A stretch of DNA of 44,013 bases, from contig CANRKV010000002.1 of NCBI GenBank assembly GCA_947631305.1, positions 1 through 44,013 on the forward strand, read 5' to 3'. The position numbers and the translations under genes are program-made. Every line of letters begins with the position of its first letter. The stretch's first letter is position 1. Of this stretch, positions 1 through 7,190 are shown piece by piece. This DNA is from an uncultured Jeotgalicoccus sp. (GTDB taxonomy: Bacteria; Bacillota; Bacilli; Staphylococcales; Salinicoccaceae). Under the pieces are notes generated by a model. The model saw only the letters and a list, made by a program, of their open reading frames with translations, was not told the origin of the DNA and made no database searches.

Positions 1-326
1 GATAAACCGATAATCTTATCGTTAAAGTATGCGGGCAGCATAGCAGGTTCCATATCATCCTGACCGATATGAATGCCATCCGCTTCAATTTCTTCAGCCA
101 GTTTTACATCGTCGTTAATAATAAACGCCACATCGTATTTTCTGCACAGCGCCTTAATTTCCAGTGCAAAATCTTTAAGGTCTTCACCCGTTTTAATAGC
201 AGTGCCCTTTTCCCGGAGCTGAAAACAGGTCACACCTGACTTGAATGCTGTTTTTAAATCCTGAAGCGGATGTTTAAAACTGCTGGAACTCGCAATCAGA
301 TATAATCTCAGTATTTCTTTATTCAT
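1..326 (-). CDS. thiE: Thiamine-phosphate synthase ThiE (partial, 3' end outside window)
   Basis: This enzyme couples HMP-pyrophosphate and hydroxyethylthiazole phosphate to thiamine monophosphate in the cytoplasm. The gene is absent from the ORF track because it runs off the left edge. I translated about 108 N-terminal residues, starting MNKEILRLYLIAS. Family motifs are visible: FQLREKG (pyrophosphate-binding Q-R-K), FIINDD and ADGIHIGQDD. The ATG overlaps the thiM stop by one base (TAATG), so translation is coupled to thiM. It is the third gene of the riboswitch-controlled thi operon, as in Staphylococcus. About half of the usual ~210 residues are present. Identity is secure; the 3' end cannot be judged. 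Confidence 0.95.
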   Translation of the reverse strand, partial: MNKEILRLYLIASSSSFKHPLQDLKTAFKSGVTCFQLREKGTAIKTGEDLKDFALEIKALCRKYDVAFIINDDVKLAEEIEADGIHIGQDDMEPAMLPAYFNDKIIGL

Positions 327-1090
327 TAATAGTCCACTCTTTTCGCAGTGTAGTCATCATTTTTAAAATTGTAAATTTCATCGATTAGCTGAACCGCAAA
401 TGTCCCCGGTCCGCCTGCTGATGCTGCCGCTTTTTCAGCCGCTATATTATACAGGCTTACTGCGTTGATGACACTTTCCTTATTATTTTTAACTGCTAAG
501 AAGGCTGCTGCTATTGCCCCGAGCACACAGCCTGATCCTGTAATTTTTTCCTGATAATGATGACCGTTGTGCATTACTATCCTCTCTTCACCGTTTACAA
601 ACGCATCCGTTTCGCCGGTGACCAGTACAGGCACGTTTAATGCTCCATGTGCCGCTTCGGCAATATCAAGGGTATTTCCTTCAATAATGGAATCAACACC
701 CTTAGACGCAGCTTCACGGCCGCTTAATGCATGGATTTCCCCGGCATTCCCTTTAACCAGCGCAATATCATAATCACTCAGCAGTTTATCAGTTAAATTT
801 CTGCGAAAAGCCGAAGCGCCGTAGCCTACCGGATCCAGTACCACGGGAATATTATACTGATTAGCGTAGTTTGCCATCGTTTCATACAGCAGAACCTTAT
901 CTTCCGAGCATGTGCCGATGTTTAACAGCAGTGCGCCTGCATGTTTTAAAATATCCGCCGCTTCACTTTTCTCACCGCTCATAATCGGAGATGCACCGAG
1001 TGCTAAGAGACTGTTCGCAGTAAACGGCTTCACGACATCATTCGTAATACACACAACGAGCGGCACGTCATTTCTTAACTGTTCTATCAT
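326..1090 (-). CDS. thiM: Hydroxyethylthiazole kinase ThiM
   Basis: This kinase phosphorylates 4-methyl-5-(2-hydroxyethyl)thiazole with ATP, salvaging the thiazole half of thiamine. The 254-residue length is slightly under the usual ~265. Visible family features are the N-terminal GASPIMSGEKSEA segment, VVLDPVGYGAS in the middle, and the C-terminal ribokinase-like anion hole TGSGCVLGAIAAAF with the family Cys. It lies five bases downstream of thiD and overlaps thiE by one base. An AGGGGAG ribosome binding site precedes the ATG. No de novo thiazole genes are visible here, so the operon looks like a salvage operon. TPP should repress it through the upstream riboswitch. Confidence 0.96.
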   Translation of the reverse strand: MIEQLRNDVPLVVCITNDVVKPFTANSLLALGASPIMSGEKSEAADILKHAGALLLNIGTCSEDKVLLYETMANYANQYNIPVVLDPVGYGASAFRRNLTDKLLSDYDIALVKGNAGEIHALSGREAASKGVDSIIEGNTLDIAEAAHGALNVPVLVTGETDAFVNGEERIVMHNGHHYQEKITGSGCVLGAIAAAFLAVKNNKESVINAVSLYNIAAEKAAASAGGPGTFAVQLIDEIYNFKNDDYTAKRVDY

Positions 1091-1095
1091 TTGAA

Positions 1096-1890
1096 TTACT
1101 CCCCTTTATAACTGAAATGGTTCACCGGTCCGCTGCCTTTGCCGATTCCCGGTGAATTTTGTATCGCATTGGTAATATAGGCTTTACTCGTTTTGAATGC
1201 TTCTTCAATCGTCCGGCCTTTCGCAAGCTCCGCAGTTAAGACTGCCGAAAACGTACAGCCCGTACCGTGAGTCTGATCCGTATCAATACGCGCTGCAGTT
1301 AATGTTGAAATGTTTTGACCATCATAAAAATAATCGGTCGCATCACCTGACAAATGACCGCCTTTAATAATGACGCTCTTTGCACCCATATCATCAGCGA
1401 ATATTTTCAGAGCCCGGTGAATATCTTCTTCTGTCCGGATGGTCGTATTTGTAATTGCTTCTGCCTCATGCAGATTCGGCGTCACTATCGTTGCCAGTGG
1501 AATCAGTGTATCAACCAGCGTCGACATCGATGTGTCCGTCATCAGCCGGTCCCCGCTCGTTGCAATCATTACCGGATCCATTACGTAAGGAATATTATAT
1601 TTCCTGATGTAGTCCGCGATCACAGTCATCATATCCGCCTCGGCAACCATTCCGGTCTTCATCGCATGCGGCACTTCATCTGAAAATATACTGTTCAGTT
1701 CTTTGTCGATAAAATCCGCCGGCACGTTGTAAACATCCTGCACTCCGAGTGTATTCTGCGCCGTCAGTGATGTCACCGCTGCCATCCCGTAAACGCCCCG
1801 TGAATGCATTGCCTTAAGATCTGCGAGTATTCCCGCACCGCCTGTCGGATCAGTGCCTGCAACAGTTAAGCCAATTGGTAATTTTCCCAT
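1096..1890 (-). CDS. thiD: Hydroxymethylpyrimidine (phosphate) kinase ThiD
   Basis: ThiD phosphorylates HMP and HMP-P to HMP-PP, the pyrimidine substrate of ThiE. The track ORF begins ten residues too early, inside the terminator hairpin. I start at MGKLPIGLTVAG (position 1890) because a GGAGGA ribosome binding site sits 8 bases upstream. The resulting 264 residues fit the family. Motifs: AGTDPTGGAGILADL near the N terminus (substrate and phosphate binding), VMDPVMIATSG, and HGTGCTFSAVLTAELAKG at the C terminus (anion hole with Cys). It is first in the operon thiD-thiM-thiE. A tenA gene, which usually precedes thiD in S. aureus, is not present; the exporter genes lie upstream instead. Confidence 0.96.
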   Translation of the reverse strand: MGKLPIGLTVAGTDPTGGAGILADLKAMHSRGVYGMAAVTSLTAQNTLGVQDVYNVPADFIDKELNSIFSDEVPHAMKTGMVAEADMMTVIADYIRKYNIPYVMDPVMIATSGDRLMTDTSMSTLVDTLIPLATIVTPNLHEAEAITNTTIRTEEDIHRALKIFADDMGAKSVIIKGGHLSGDATDYFYDGQNISTLTAARIDTDQTHGTGCTFSAVLTAELAKGRTIEEAFKTSKAYITNAIQNSPGIGKGSGPVNHFSYKGE

Positions 1891-1910
1891 TATATATGTC
1901 CTCCTATAAT

Positions 1911-1938
1911 AAAAGCCCACTTCCGAGGCGAAGTGGGC
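1911..1938 (-). terminator. Rho-independent terminator, expression platform of the TPP riboswitch
   Basis: On the minus strand, GCCCACTT and AAGTGGGC form an 8-bp perfect stem with a short loop, followed by TTTTATT. It lies between the TPP aptamer and the thiD ribosome binding site, which starts only about 7 bases later. This is the position of an OFF-switch terminator formed when TPP is bound. Confidence 0.9.
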
Positions 1939-1972
1939 AGAGTAGATTAAGAGAGTTTTTCTGTAATCATCA

Positions 1973-2055
1973 GCACTTCCCTACGCCAGCATGACCTGGA
2001 TCAGGTGAAAAGGGACAAGCATTCGCTATCTCAGCCGTATCGGCGCCCCCAGTGG
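1973..2055 (-). promoter_or_regulatory. TPP (THI-box) riboswitch aptamer
   Basis: Minus-strand sequence carries the conserved THI-box blocks in order: GGGGGCGCC, GGCTGAGA, CACCTGATCCAGGTCATGC and CTGGCGTAGGGAAGTG. These form the P1-P5 aptamer that binds thiamine pyrophosphate. It is directly upstream of thiD and followed by a terminator. The class is unambiguous from sequence alone; TPP repression is established for this class. Confidence 0.97.
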
Positions 2056-2067
2056 GTTTTATTCTTT

Positions 2068-2099
2068 TTATTGACACAAGCGTACCACAATTCTTTTAA
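2068..2099 (-). promoter_or_regulatory. Possible thi operon promoter
   Basis: Upstream of the aptamer on the minus strand, TTGTGG and AAGAAT are about 18 bases apart. Both hexamers are weak matches, so this is only the best candidate in the short gap between the exporter permease stop and the riboswitch. Confidence 0.3.
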
Positions 2100-2102
2100 G
2101 CA

Positions 2103-3668
2103 TCAAAGCAGGTTGCGGCGCTTAAACACAGCCGCTCCAATCACTGCAAGCATAATTCCAAGACCGGCAATGATTATGACTGCTTTAATATCCATACTTT
2201 CATAAGGCATATCGCTTAAATAATAAAATGGACTAAGCATTAAATACACTTCATCGATATTGATCAGTACGCCGAAATAATTCGCAAAGAATATATAAGC
2301 AGCGTAGAGCCATGCTGTAAGATGAAGTTTTTTTGAAATACCCGCAAAAAGTGCAGATACTCCTGTAATAAATATAATTCCCGCACTGTAATTCACAGCA
2401 GAAAGTACATAGTCCTTAATCGTAATACTTAAATCATCGACATTCATACTCGCGAGATACATGCCGAGTATGGTGAAGAGAAACGCTGAAATTCCGGCAG
2501 CAATTCCGTACAGATAATGCGTTATAAAAACTTTTGTCCGGGACACTTTTTTGTTCAGCGTACCGGCGATAATCACTTCAAGACGGCCGTTCTTTTCTTC
2601 ATTAAGCATGCGCCCGTTAATCATCAGAGCAGGCACCGCCGCTATCAGCGCTGAAATAACGAGCAGCATACCGATAAAGAACGCTGCGGCATCATTGCTT
2701 CCAAGAGACTCCCGGAGCATATCATTTTCTCCAATCAGACTTTCCAAATCACCAAATATCGATCCGTACGACAGACCGGCAGCGAATAGACCGATAAGCC
2801 AGCTGATTATCATTACTCTCATATTAATAAATGCTAATTTTGGATAGCTGTAGATTTTTCTCAAATTCTTTTTCTTGCCGATTTTTATATAGCTGTCTCC
2901 AATATCCCTTTTTAAAAATAATACGTAGCTGAATATTATCAAAATTAAAATCGCAGTAAACGGCAGCAGCCATATTCCGGCATTATCTCCGTATACTTCA
3001 ATCCGTGACAGCCAGTGATACGGTGAGATCACCGAGTACGCTGTATTCGCAACATCTGTCACCGCGCGGTATAAATAAAAGACAATCAGCAGTGACAGAG
3101 CGATGCCAAATGTCATATCTCCACTGTCAAATAAATTTCCAAGCACCAGTGTCATAATGAAAAACAGCAGACCAAACAGTGCCAGTCCAAGTGCATAGTA
3201 TAAATTCCCCGCAACCGATAAACCTTCGATATCATAGATGCTCAAGCCGCCGAATAAGATAATAAAAACGAGTGCATTAATTATAAAACCGCTCATCAGC
3301 TGAGCTGTAACAATCTTCTTCTTGCCGATACCGGCACTGAGAACATACTCTGTTAACCCTGACTCTTCAGCTTTCCGGGCAATACCGTTCGCAATTAAAA
3401 TACCGAACAGCCCATGAAACAACGCCATAAACATCAGCATCTGATGACCGAACATAACAGCTGATGTATACTCTCCTCCCGGCACCGGCCCAATCAGCGC
3501 AACCATCGCAGGATTATCGACAGTCATTTTCATGCCTTCCTGCTCCGCCGCCGTACTGTACAATCCGTTAAATACCGGCGGTATCGATATCGACAAACCG
3601 CACAGTGCAAATATCCAGAGTGCTGATTTCAGTCTCAGGTTTTTCATCAGTAATTTAAAATAAGTCAT
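2103..3668 (-). CDS. ABC-2 type exporter permease (polyketide/tetronasin-type exporter family)
   Basis: This is a 521-residue integral membrane protein with about twelve hydrophobic segments, built like two ABC-2 permease halves in one chain. The N terminus MTYFKLLMKNLRLKSALWI and the FGILIANGIARKAEESGL block resemble family proteins annotated as exporters of polyketide antibiotics. The start ATG overlaps the ATPase stop as ATGA, so the two subunits are coupled. A second conserved-looking block, NEEKNGRLEVIIAGTLNKKVSR, follows the pattern that precedes a permease loop. The substrate is unknown; drug or peptide export is plausible by family only. No regulator or two-component pair is adjacent. 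The family call is firm, the cargo is not. Confidence 0.85.
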   Translation of the reverse strand: MTYFKLLMKNLRLKSALWIFALCGLSISIPPVFNGLYSTAAEQEGMKMTVDNPAMVALIGPVPGGEYTSAVMFGHQMLMFMALFHGLFGILIANGIARKAEESGLTEYVLSAGIGKKKIVTAQLMSGFIINALVFIILFGGLSIYDIEGLSVAGNLYYALGLALFGLLFFIMTLVLGNLFDSGDMTFGIALSLLIVFYLYRAVTDVANTAYSVISPYHWLSRIEVYGDNAGIWLLPFTAILILIIFSYVLFLKRDIGDSYIKIGKKKNLRKIYSYPKLAFINMRVMIISWLIGLFAAGLSYGSIFGDLESLIGENDMLRESLGSNDAAAFFIGMLLVISALIAAVPALMINGRMLNEEKNGRLEVIIAGTLNKKVSRTKVFITHYLYGIAAGISAFLFTILGMYLASMNVDDLSITIKDYVLSAVNYSAGIIFITGVSALFAGISKKLHLTAWLYAAYIFFANYFGVLINIDEVYLMLSPFYYLSDMPYESMDIKAVIIIAGLGIMLAVIGAAVFKRRNLL

Positions 3669-4540
3669 TTAGTGCCCTCGTAATAGCGCATGAAAATATC
3701 TTCCAGCCGCGGCGGTGCGGTCGTTAAATTTTTCAGGTTATACAATTTTAAATACTTCAGAAATTCTGGAATTTTATCATTATCGATAAACAGATGATAC
3801 CCGTCAGGCGACTCAGAAAATTCATGGACGAAACTGCGGTGTTTGAGTGCGGTAATATCATCATCGGTCTCAATAATATATTCCATTCTCGTAATATGCC
3901 GCAGTTCTTTCATACTTCCAGACTCTATAATTTCACCGTTTCTAATAATCGCAATACGGTCAGCCAGTTTCTCCACTTCCGATAATATATGGCTCGACAG
4001 CAGAATCGTTTTACCTGCCGACTTCGCCCGTATTACTTCTTCATGAAATACACGTTCCATTAACGGATCGAGTCCTGTTGTCGGTTCATCAAATATTAAA
4101 AGCTCTGCGTTACTTAGAAATGCACAAATCAGCGCAACTTTTTGTCTGTTCCCTTTCGAGTACGTCTTGCATTTCTTACTGCCGTCGAGTTTAAATTTGT
4201 CGATGAGACGTATTTTTTCATCGTCATTTTTATAACCGCGTGTCTTCATCATAAAATTAATGACTTCTTCACCCGTTAAATTACCCCACAGATTAACGTC
4301 TCCCGGGACGTAAGCAATATTTTCAATGTATTTTTTATTCTTCTTTATATTTTTACCGTCGTACAGAATTTCTCCCTGCGTCGGTTTCAATGCTCCGATA
4401 ATCATTCGTATGGTCGTCGATTTACCTGCACCATTCGGCCCGATAAAACCAAAAACTTCACCTTTTTCCAATGTAAAAGAAAGATTTTCAGCAGCGCGTA
4501 CTTTCCCGAAATGTTTTGATACATTATTAAGACTGAGCAT
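3665..4540 (-). CDS. ABC exporter ATP-binding subunit
   Basis: This cytoplasmic ATPase powers the permease encoded directly downstream. Visible motifs are Walker A GPNGAGKST (about residue 35), a degenerate signature YSKGNRQKV instead of LSGGQ, Walker B LLIFDEPTTGLDP, and the SSH switch histidine. The C-terminal ~80 residues form the extra domain typical of ABC-2 drug or antibiotic exporters. The track ORF starts at a TTG one base from the AAGGAGGG ribosome binding site. The ATG two codons later (4540) has 7-8 bases of spacing and gives 291 residues, so I use that. It overlaps the permease by 4 bases. Confidence 0.9.
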   Translation of the reverse strand: MLSLNNVSKHFGKVRAAENLSFTLEKGEVFGFIGPNGAGKSTTIRMIIGALKPTQGEILYDGKNIKKNKKYIENIAYVPGDVNLWGNLTGEEVINFMMKTRGYKNDDEKIRLIDKFKLDGSKKCKTYSKGNRQKVALICAFLSNAELLIFDEPTTGLDPLMERVFHEEVIRAKSAGKTILLSSHILSEVEKLADRIAIIRNGEIIESGSMKELRHITRMEYIIETDDDITALKHRSFVHEFSESPDGYHLFIDNDKIPEFLKYLKLYNLKNLTTAPPRLEDIFMRYYEGTK

Positions 4541-4568
4541 CGGCAATCCCTCCTTAGTATTCAGTTCA

Positions 4569-4577
4569 ATTTTACCA
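4569..4577 (-). promoter_or_regulatory. Extended -10 promoter for the ABC exporter operon
   Basis: TGGTAAAAT on the minus strand is an extended -10 element just after the sceD terminator and about 30 bases before the ATPase start. The -35 region is T-rich and poor, as is usual for extended -10 promoters. Confidence 0.5.
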
Positions 4578-4593
4578 TATTTATTTCAGACAT

Positions 4594-4627
4594 AAAAAAA
4601 GACCAGAACGATTGTCCTGATCTTTAA
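4594..4627 (-). terminator. Terminator of the LysM/Rpf-like gene
   Basis: Minus strand: AAGATCAGGAC and GTTCTGGTCTT form an 11-bp stem with two G-T pairs and a 4-base loop, followed by a run of seven T. It lies 15 bases after the sceD-like stop codon. Confidence 0.9.
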
Positions 4628-4641
4628 AAATATTTTTTATA

Positions 4642-5499
4642 TTACAGTCTCGCACCGCATACAGGCCAAGGCTGTGAACCTCTTGAATCATATAACTGCT
4701 GTGCTCTTTGAGTCTGTTCAGCTGCTGAAGCGTCTGAAGCTACACCAGAACCGCCCATTGACTGCCAAGTTTGAGCGTCAAACTGGTAAAGACCGTGGTA
4801 TAAACCATTTGAACTTACTACGCTGGCATTGCCGCCTGATTCACATGCTGCTAAAGCACCCCAGTTTAAGCCGCTGTTAGAGTTAGAGCTTGTGCTGACA
4901 TTTTGTGTCTGCGGAGCTGGCTGCTGTACAGGTTCCTGTTGAACAGGCTCCTGCTGTGCAGGCTCATTGTTATAGCTAGTGTCTGTGTTTTCAGTTTGAG
5001 CAGGCTCTTCGTATGTTTGTTCCTGTGCAGGAGCTGCCGGAGTTTCTTCTGCTGGTGTTTCTTCAACTGCCGGTGCTTCTTCAACTGGTGCTGCAGCTTG
5101 TACCGCGTCACCTGAAACGATTAATTCTTTACCTGCAAAAATAATATCTGATGATAAGTTGTTCCACTCTTTAAGGTCTGCAACAGTTACATCAAATTCA
5201 ACTGCGATTTCAAATAACGTATCGCCTGCTTCGATTGTGTAAACTTCTGTTTCTTTTTTATCTTCTTTAACTTCTTCTTTTTCTTCTTTCTCGCTGTCGA
5301 TTTCAATAATCTGACCTGGAACGATAATATCAGAAGTTAATTTATTTTCTTTTTTAATTGATTCAATAGTTACGTTATTTTCTTCAGCAAGAGCCCAAAG
5401 TGAGTCTCCTGATTCTACTGTATGAGATGCTGCTTCTGCACTGTATGCAATCGTTGTTGATACAGCGACTGCTGCACCTAAAGCTATTACTTTCTTCAT
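4642..5499 (-). CDS. sceD: Secreted LysM muralytic enzyme with Rpf/SceD-type transglycosylase domain
   Basis: This is a predicted secreted peptidoglycan-cleaving enzyme. It has an N-terminal signal peptide (MKKVIALGAAVAVSTTIAYSA, cleavage likely after AEA), two LysM domains (about residues 25-67 and 85-127) and a Pro/Glu/Gln-rich linker (about 131-207). The C-terminal ~77 residues are the transglycosylase-like domain of resuscitation-promoting factors and staphylococcal IsaA/SceD. The catalytic Glu is in ACESGGN (about residue 220), with GLYHGLYQFDAQTWQ and WPVCG following. The two Cys (about 219 and 281) match the disulfide pair known in actinobacterial Rpf. Synteny with ssb-ywpF-fabZ puts it at the S. 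aureus sceD locus, although recalled S. aureus SceD lacks LysM. The symbol rests on position and catalytic domain. Confidence 0.85.
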   Translation of the reverse strand: MKKVIALGAAVAVSTTIAYSAEAASHTVESGDSLWALAEENNVTIESIKKENKLTSDIIVPGQIIEIDSEKEEKEEVKEDKKETEVYTIEAGDTLFEIAVEFDVTVADLKEWNNLSSDIIFAGKELIVSGDAVQAAAPVEEAPAVEETPAEETPAAPAQEQTYEEPAQTENTDTSYNNEPAQQEPVQQEPVQQPAPQTQNVSTSSNSNSGLNWGALAACESGGNASVVSSNGLYHGLYQFDAQTWQSMGGSGVASDASAAEQTQRAQQLYDSRGSQPWPVCGARL

Positions 5500-5578
5500 A
5501 AATGTAATTCCTCCAAAAATAATTTGTTAATATATTTTCCGACTTGTTTCGTCGTTGTCGTTTTTTTAACTATTTCAT

Positions 5579-5584
5579 ATTATA
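5579..5584 (-). promoter_or_regulatory. -10 element of the sceD-like gene
   Basis: A perfect TATAAT lies about 80 bases upstream of the start codon on the minus strand. The hexamer 17 bases upstream (ACCTAT) is a poor -35, which fits an activator-dependent promoter with the WalR-like box further upstream. Confidence 0.65.
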
Positions 5585-5635
5585 GAGGATAATTATGTTT
5601 CATAGGTTACAGACATATAATAAGTCAGCCGTTAC

Positions 5636-5652
5636 TTTACAAGTTTGTTACA
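5636..5652 (-). promoter_or_regulatory. WalR (YycF) box upstream of the sceD-like gene
   Basis: TGTAAC-N5-TGTAAA on the minus strand matches the WalR consensus TGTWAH-N5-TGTWAH exactly and points toward the sceD-like gene, about 50 bases upstream of its -10. Staphylococcal sceD, isaA and other wall hydrolases belong to the WalKR regulon (established), so control of this gene is likely. Confidence 0.75.
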
Positions 5653-5758
5653 AACTCATTTCTGAATGACGAATTATATTACATATTCTCTATATCAATG
5701 ATGACATACTTTACAGCTGTTTTTAAGAAAACATACGGAACGTTATCAAATCAGCCTT

Positions 5759-5775
5759 TGTAAAGTTTATGTAAA
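5759..5775 (+). promoter_or_regulatory. Second WalR-like box, plus-strand orientation
   Basis: TGTAAA-N5-TGTAAA is a perfect consensus direct repeat on the plus strand, about 110 bases from the first box and facing away from the sceD-like gene. No coding gene lies downstream on this strand before the antisense side of ssb. Confidence 0.55.
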
Positions 5776-5816
5776 GGGGGAATATCCAATGAAATCCGAC
5801 TGACTAGTCTGTCATT

Positions 5817-5842
5817 TGTAACATAACAGTAACGGCTGTAAA
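5817..5842 (+). promoter_or_regulatory. Degenerate WalR-like half-site cluster
   Basis: TGTAAC-N5-AGTAAC is followed three bases later by TGTAAA. One half-site departs from consensus by one base. It is weaker than the two perfect boxes but in the same intergenic region and the same orientation as the 5759 box. Confidence 0.35.
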
Positions 5843-5861
5843 GAATCTATTTCTTTAAACA

Positions 5862-5903
5862 TTTAAAAGCATACTGATTAACCGCAGCTGGTCATCAGTA
5901 TGC
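5862..5903 (-). terminator. ssb terminator
   Basis: GCATACTGAT and ATCAGTATGC form a perfect 10-bp stem with a 15-base loop, followed on the minus strand by TTTTAAA. It sits about 60 bases after the ssb stop. It separates ssb from the sceD-like gene, so the latter has its own promoter. Confidence 0.8.
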
Positions 5904-5961
5904 ATGTGTGTGTGAGAAATGAATGAGTGTAGAACACAGTTCAAGTGGGTAATGTTATCTA

Positions 5962-6513
5962 TCAGGCTAATATTTTTTCTTTATTATCGTCCGGTGCAGG
6001 CTTGTTTTTGTCGTTTTTGTTTTCATCTACAATACTTGAAATCATTTCAATATGCTTTTCTTTTTCAGTCTGCTGTTCTGTTTTTTCCTGGCTGAGTGTA
6101 TGTACATACTTTTCGCCAAGTGATTCATTGATATTATAATGATGTACTGCCTGTTCAATTAAGCGGGACGGATTGGATATGTCAGTACGTTCCTGAATTT
6201 TATCCGGTACATGTTTTATGCTCTCTGCCCATATTTCCATGCGGTATTCTCTGGATCCGTCTTTTTTAGTAAATGATGTGGTTGCGAGCTGTCCGCTGAC
6301 ACATAAAATATCGCCGGCTTTCGTTTCGTCAAGCACACCCGGAATACTTTTCCCAAAAGCTTTACAGTAGAGGAAGTGGACTTCCTTATCCCTCCTTGTA
6401 TCCTTTGGTGCGCGAATTGTTGCAATGATAAATGCATTCACACTCCCCTGCGCATTTTTTGCAATAACATTATTGCTGATAAGTTCGCCAACAAGCAATA
6501 CTTTGTTCATCAT
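5962..6513 (-). CDS. ssb: Single-stranded DNA-binding protein (SsbB-like, lacks acidic tip)
   Basis: The N-terminal ~105 residues form the SSB OB-fold (MNKVLLVGELISN..., VHFLYCKAFGKS, VSGQLATTSF), which binds and protects single-stranded DNA. The 183-residue protein then has a charged, low-complexity tail that ends KEKILA and lacks the DDDIPF-type tip through which the essential SSB recruits partners. This resembles secondary SSBs such as B. subtilis SsbB. A second ssb between rpsF and rpsR elsewhere in the genome is expected but not visible. A GGGGGGTGAT ribosome binding site precedes two adjacent ATG codons; either could start. Its own promoter and terminator make it monocistronic. Confidence 0.9.
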   Translation of the reverse strand: MMNKVLLVGELISNNVIAKNAQGSVNAFIIATIRAPKDTRRDKEVHFLYCKAFGKSIPGVLDETKAGDILCVSGQLATTSFTKKDGSREYRMEIWAESIKHVPDKIQERTDISNPSRLIEQAVHHYNINESLGEKYVHTLSQEKTEQQTEKEKHIEMISSIVDENKNDKNKPAPDDNKEKILA

Positions 6514-6539
6514 TCTTTATCACCCCCCTTCCTAATTAC

Positions 6540-6568
6540 AATGTAAGGGTTGTATAAATATTCTGCAA
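6540..6568 (-). promoter_or_regulatory. Candidate ssb promoter
   Basis: TTGCAG and TACATT are separated by 17 bases on the minus strand, about 27 bases upstream of the ssb start codon. The match to consensus is moderate. Confidence 0.4.
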
Positions 6569-6709
6569 AAGACAATAATTTCTTTTCAGTGTGATATATA
6601 ATACAATAATTAGAAATACATACTTTAAATTAATCAGTTTTATTATTACCGGTTATTTTGCACTGCAAATAAACTAATTTTGTACTTTGTTAAAAAGGGG
6701 TCAGTAATT

Positions 6710-7135
6710 ATGAAGTCGTTTAAAGTGATAGATATGAAGATTATTCAGGATCAGAACTTTATCGTTCCTGAAGTGAAAGACGGCGTTATTATTAATATGG
6801 AATACGGAGACAATCCGTGGATTATTGAAATTGTAACCGACGGGGATTTAACTTCAATTTTAGAAAAGCTGAAAGGACAGCAGCTGGAAATGATGGTCAC
6901 TATTACACGGCCGTCCAATGCGCCTGCTAAATTCTCTGCCAAGGTAATGGACATCAATCAGATGGATGATATGATCTCAGTTGTTTTTAAAGGAGCTATT
7001 ATCGTTCACGGTCCGAACTATGCAGAAGAGCTGCTCGAGTTCCTTGTTGAAGAAGGCTACGAAAGCAAATCTCTGATTAATGAATTTAACTCCCGCATGG
7101 AATCAAAAGAAGATTTCAAAAAAGAAGAAGAGTAA
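6710..7135 (+). CDS. ywpF: YwpF-like family protein
   Basis: This 141-residue cytoplasmic protein belongs to the YwpF-like family, whose function is not established. The track ORF includes ten extra residues; the ATG at 6710 (MKSFKVIDMKI) follows an AAAGGGG ribosome binding site at 8 bases. No signal peptide or membrane segment is visible. The sequence alternates beta-rich blocks (FIVPEVKDGVIINME, WIIEIVTDGD) with a charged C-terminal tail, MESKEDFKKEEE. It is the only plus-strand gene in this part of the window, divergent from ssb and convergent with fabZ, and the same neighbours occur in Staphylococcus. The family call rests on synteny plus similarity recalled from memory. Confidence 0.75.
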   Translation: MKSFKVIDMKIIQDQNFIVPEVKDGVIINMEYGDNPWIIEIVTDGDLTSILEKLKGQQLEMMVTITRPSNAPAKFSAKVMDINQMDDMISVVFKGAIIVHGPNYAEELLEFLVEEGYESKSLINEFNSRMESKEDFKKEEE

Positions 7136-7142
7136 AAAAATA

Positions 7143-7190
7143 AAAACCGTTCAAAAATCTTAGTTTAAGATTTTCGGACGGTTCTTTTTT
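7143..7190. terminator. Bidirectional terminator between ywpF and fabZ
   Basis: A long inverted repeat, from ACCGT to ACGGT with AAATCTTA/TAAGATTT inside, is flanked by a T run on the plus strand and by an A-rich run that reads as T on the minus strand. It serves both convergent genes; the fabZ stop codon overlaps the plus-strand T tract. Confidence 0.9.

Noticed and set aside
4866-5111. 81-residue minus ORF and 70-residue plus ORF inside the sceD-like linker
   Set aside because: They are shadows of the repetitive Pro/Glu/Gln linker in other frames, with odd Leu/Lys- or Cys/Leu-rich compositions and no ribosome binding sites.
5790-5803. Tiny ORF after a G-rich stretch (ATGAAATCCGACTGA)
   Set aside because: Only four codons; a ribosome binding site-like GGGGG precedes it but nothing suggests a real peptide.
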